A DNA stretch of 64,000 nucleotides, from the NCBI GenBank assembly GCA_030280995.1, contig JASXTE010000005.1, forward strand, positions 3,410,501-3,474,500. Direction: 5' to 3'. Source of the DNA: Hemileia vastatrix (taxonomy: Eukaryota > Basidiomycota > Pucciniomycetes > Pucciniales > Zaghouaniaceae). The notes under the pieces were generated by a model, which saw nothing but the letters and a program-made list of their open reading frames with translations, made no database searches and was not told the origin of the DNA. Positions 60,244 to 64,000 of this stretch are shown here, piece by piece (the first letter of the stretch is position 1; the number at the start of each line of letters is the position of its first letter). The translations under genes were made by a program, and so were the position numbers.

Positions 60244-60991
60244 TTAGTTTATTTTGTTATTTTATTTAGAATTTTAATATTTATTTTTATAAGATTTTGA
60301 GAGAAATAAGAACAAAGAAAAGACAGAGAGAAAAAAAGTTAAACAGAAATTTTGTTTTAAATTTTGAAAGAAGATGTTTGAATGAGAGAAGAAAGAAGAA
60401 GAGAAATAAAAAGAAAATAGTTGATTGAAAAATTTGTTGTAAAGAAAATTTAATGAAAAGAAAAAAAAAGAAAAAAAATTGTTATTTTAAGTTTGTTAAT
60501 TGAAGATTTGAGGGATTTTATTTTTTGAAAAAAGAAAAGAAATAAAAGAAATAAAAATTTTAAGAGGATTTTGAAAAGAAAGAAGTAATTTGTTTCAAAG
60601 AATTTAAAGGAGTGATTTAGAAGTTAAAGTGAAGTTCAATAAAGATGGTCGTGTAATGTTCGTGAAGAATTTTGATAGTTTGAGGAAAAGAAAGTTTTAA
60701 AGAAAGAATGTATATAGAAAATTGAGAAAAAAAAATTTATTTTTATTTGTTTTGTTTTATTATATTTTAATTTAGTTTTATTTTATTATTTTTATTTTAT
60801 TTTATTTTAATTTAATTTTATTTATTTTTAAAGAAGGTTGAAAAATTTTGAAAAGAAAAAGAATAAAGAAGAAAACAAATCAATTTTTTTTTCTTTTTAG
60901 AAGTAAAGATGTTTTAGATTTTAAAAGAAAAAAAAGAACAGAGAAAAGAAAAAAGAAAAAAAAGAGAAAGAAAAAAAAGTAAAAAAGAGTT
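60244..60991. repeat. Purine-rich spacer (plus strand) of C3
   Basis: Dense A/G tracts (GAAAAGAAAG..., AAAGAGAAAAAA) mixed with T/A stretches. It is pyrimidine-rich on the element strand, like the C2 spacer. No coding sequence. Confidence 0.8.
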
Positions 60992-63900
60992 TTAAGGTTT
61001 TGCTTTTAAAGGATATTTAAGATGAAAAGATTTTAGGAGTTCAGGGGCATTAGAAACATTGATGGCTGGTTCCCAGGATGTTTTTTCTGAGTCATCAAGG
61101 AAGCCTTCTCATTCCACGAGGTATTGAAGTTTCCCCTTGCGCATTCTTGAATCATGATATGGCTTACTTTCCACTCTAGATGGTCTTCTACTTCAACCGG
61201 TTAAGGAGGAGATTGGTTCTTGCCCAGGTAGCTTTCTTGAGCCAGTTCCAGGAGAGATATGTGAAAAACAGGGTGAATAGACTGCCATTTAGGAGGTAGC
61301 TTGAGTCAAAATGCAGTTTTAGAGACTTCAGAGTCGATTTCAAATGGCCCCAAGCGTTTTTCAGCCAGTTTCTTTGATGGTCAAGTTGTTCGAATGTTTT
61401 GTGCTTCGAGCCATACCTTGTCGCCTGGTTTAAAAGAAGGAGCAGTTTTTTAATGTTTGTCGGCCTGTTCCTTGTACCTTCGAATTGCTAATTCCAAATT
61501 TGATTTAAGTTCCTCTTGGAGTTGTGATATGGTTTGAAGATAATGATCTGCAGGATGACTAGTTCCTACATGGATTGAGTTGAATCGAGGATGTCTTCCA
61601 TAAACAGTTTCGAAAGGAGATTGTTGTGTCAAAGAATGAGTCGAGTTATTATAAGCAAATTTGGCCAATGGTAACCATGTGGTCCAATCATCTTGTTGGT
61701 AACTGACATACATTCGAAGATATTTTTCGAGGATTTGGTTGACCCTTTCCATTTGCCCATTGGTTTCAGGGCGATAAGCTGTGGAGAGGTTCCTTGTGAT
61801 ATTGAGTTGTCAACAAAGTTAAGTCCAGAATGTGGATACAAACAATGAGCCTCTATCTGAAATAATATCATTAGGTAAGCCATGTTCGTAAAATACATAT
61901 TCTAGAAACAATTTTGACAAATCTTCTGCTGTAGCAGTAGTAGTGGTTTTAATAAAAATAGACATCTTTTAAAGTCTATCTACTATTACTAATATAGCAT
62001 CAAAATTATTAGAAAGAGGAAGTTGAGAAATAAAATCCATCGATAAAGATTCCCAAGGTTTAGAGGGAATAGGAAGTGGTTGAAGCAACCCATGCTTCCA
62101 GTGACGGGGGTCTTATTCCTATTACATTCGTAACAAGCTTTTCTATAGGCCTTGATTTTTCTTGTCATTCCTGGCCAGAAGAAAATCCTTGCTATTAACT
62201 AGTAAGTTTTATCAACCCCAAAATGACCAGCTAATGGAGAATCATGTCGACTTTTGAAAATCAATAATTTTATTTCATTGTTGTCAGGTATGACTACTCT
62301 ACCCTCAAAAACTAATAGACCTAATTCAATACTAAATCTTTTGGCCCCTTGCTTCGAGATTATTTTGTTTTTCAACCCTAAACAATAATTGTCCTTCAGC
62401 TGAGCTTCGAGGATGTTGGATAGTGGATTTTGAAACGATTGAATTGTCATCAAATTTAGTTGATGAGTCATTAACATTGATTTGTTGAAGATTGATTTCA
62501 CATTTGCTGGGATCTTGTCAGCAAATGCGTCCCCCGCTGTGGGTAAATGTCATCCCAAGGTGACAAGATATCTGGGACAATGCAGTTCTTACCTGGGCAA
62601 TAGGAAATAGAAAAAGGAAATTTAGACAGAAATTCAGACCACCTGGCTTGACGCCTGGTTTACACTTTGGAAGACATAAAGTATTTCAAAGCATTATGGT
62701 CAGTTAAAATTTGAAAAGGTCTATCTAAGCTGAGAAGAAAAGAGCGCCATTTTTTAAGACAATGAATAATAGCTAAAAGTTCTTTGTCATGAATTTCATA
62801 ATTTAATTCTGCTGCAATGAGTTTGCGTGACTCAAAAGAAACAGGATAAAACAATTTTGTTTCAGGATTTAATTGAGAAATGACCCATGCGATAGCATAA
62901 TTGTTCACATCTGTCTTGACTATTGTCGAAGCAGAAGGATCAAAGTGTTGAAGAATTGGAGCTGTGGTAAAAGCCGTCTTCAATGCTTTGAATTCCTTTT
63001 GTGCTGTTGAAGTAAAAACAAAAGGAATATCTTTTTAAGAAGAGAAGTAAAATTGGAAATAGTTTTAGAGTAATCTTTAATAAATCTTCTATAGAAATTT
63101 GAAAAACCCAAAAATCCCTGGAGGTATTTGTCAGATTTGGGCTCAGGCCCTTCCAGGACCTTTTGGACTTTTTTGTCGGTTATGACTAAACTATCAGTGG
63201 ATAATTTAAAACCCAAAAAATCAATACATTTTAGGTGGAATTTGCATTTATTATGCTTGGCATAGAGACCGTGATCTCGAAGTCGATTTAGAACCTGTCA
63301 AACATGATGAATATGTTCATCTAGTGTCTTCGAGTAAATTAAAATATCATCTAAATAGATGACAACAAATTGTTCGACAACATCTTGAAAGATGTCATTA
63401 ACAAAAGTTTGAAAAGTTGATGGTGCGTTACACAATCCAAAAGGCATAACTAAATATTCAAAACTACCAAATCTAGTGTGCATTGCAGTCAGTGGTTCAT
63501 GACCTTCTGCAATGCAAATAAGATTATAAGTGCCTCTAAGATCAATTTTAGAAAAGAAATTAGCACCATTAAAAAGGGTAAGAAGTAATGACATAGGAGG
63601 AACAGGATATGCATTCTTCTTAGTGACTGTGTTGAGCTTTCTATAGTCAACACACAACCTAAGACTACCATCCTTCTTTTTTACAAAGAGAACAGGTGAG
63701 CTGGTTGGAGATTTACTGGCTCTGATGAAACCTTTGGCTACATTCTCTATAATGTAGTCTTGAAGATTTTGAGATTCATCCTTCGATAAAGAATAGACAG
63801 GACCTGCCGGAGGTACTGGTCCTATTAACTCTATCTGATGGTCGTAGGGTCGTTGAGGTGGTAACTTATTGGCCTTGCAGATTGAGAAAACATCGAGGAA

Positions 63901-64000
63901 ATCATGATAGATTTCTGGTAGAGTTGATTTAATGGCTTTAACATCAATTTGGTTGTCCTCATCATCTTCGAGGGAAGACCGGAATTGAGATAGCATAATT
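60992..64000 (-). pseudogene. Pol of C3 (RT, RNase H, integrase, chromodomain)
   Basis: RT in 63996-63298 with an intact YLDD (63346-63357) and VMPFGLCNAPS; TGA near 63298. RNase H parts are at 63216-62980 and 62983-62660. Integrase parts follow at 62501-62199, 61898-61629 and 61752-61450 ([16 protein letters not shown]). The chromodomain remnant is near 61210-61030. Several 1-nt shifts and stops occur. The 5' part lies outside the window. Confidence 0.87.

Larger units (their letters stand above)
58313..64000 (-). mobile_element. Chromovirus copy C3, 3' half
   Basis: Minus-strand element inserted into the spacer of C2. Its 3' LTR (58313-59114) is followed on the plus strand by the antisense gene (59221-60243), a spacer, then pol on the minus strand to the window end. 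The left flank AGTAC (58308-58312) would be one half of the target duplication. Confidence 0.9.

Overview
The window looks like repeat-dense nuclear DNA of a rust fungus (Pucciniales, Basidiomycota). The evidence is AT-rich sequence, short GT-AG introns, chromodomain Ty3/gypsy elements and PIF/Harbinger transposons of the kinds common in rusts, a Tet-like 2OG-Fe(II) oxygenase relic of a type expanded in rusts, and one conserved fungal nuclear gene. The genus is not determinable here. More than 80% of the window is mobile-element sequence, mostly decayed by stop codons and frameshifts.

The only clear host gene is an eight-exon FAN1-type interstrand-crosslink repair nuclease on the minus strand (11328-15328). 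Its splice phases are all consistent and give about 996 residues. It lies between two Harbinger copies: Harb1 (7604-10825, spliced DDE transposase) and a truncated Harb3 (15675-~16200).

Layout: 1-4490 is the 3' part of a plus-strand chromovirus (family A, copy A1) inserted in the gag of a relative F (minus strand, 4491-6244). Then come F leader sequence, Harb1, FAN1 and Harb3. From 17100 to 48067 is one Ty3/gypsy element of family B (matching 1117-bp LTRs) with two other retroelements inside it: A2 (20275-32897, minus strand, TSD CTTAG) and C1 (34388-41230, plus strand, TSD TTAAG). Harbinger copy Harb2 (20410-24173) sits in the 3' LTR of A2 and carries the Tet-like oxygenase relic. To the right are a family-A-like fragment G (48068-~49885), a solo family-A LTR (49943-51119, TSD GTCTC), copy C2 (51694-58312, plus strand) and copy C3 (58313 to the window end, minus strand) inserted tail-to-tail into C2.

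The most unusual signal is that two unrelated gypsy families (C and B) both carry spliced genes on the strand opposite to gag-pol, between pol and the 3' LTR. Each starts about 85-100 nt downstream of a TATA-like box placed just inside the 3' LTR boundary, and each encodes paired C-X2-C / C-X2-C-X6-C clusters resembling a fungal Zn2Cys6 domain. In family C the intron position is conserved in two copies. Family C also keeps a canonical A AAA AAC slippery heptamer directly before the gag stop codons in two copies, with pol in the -1 frame.
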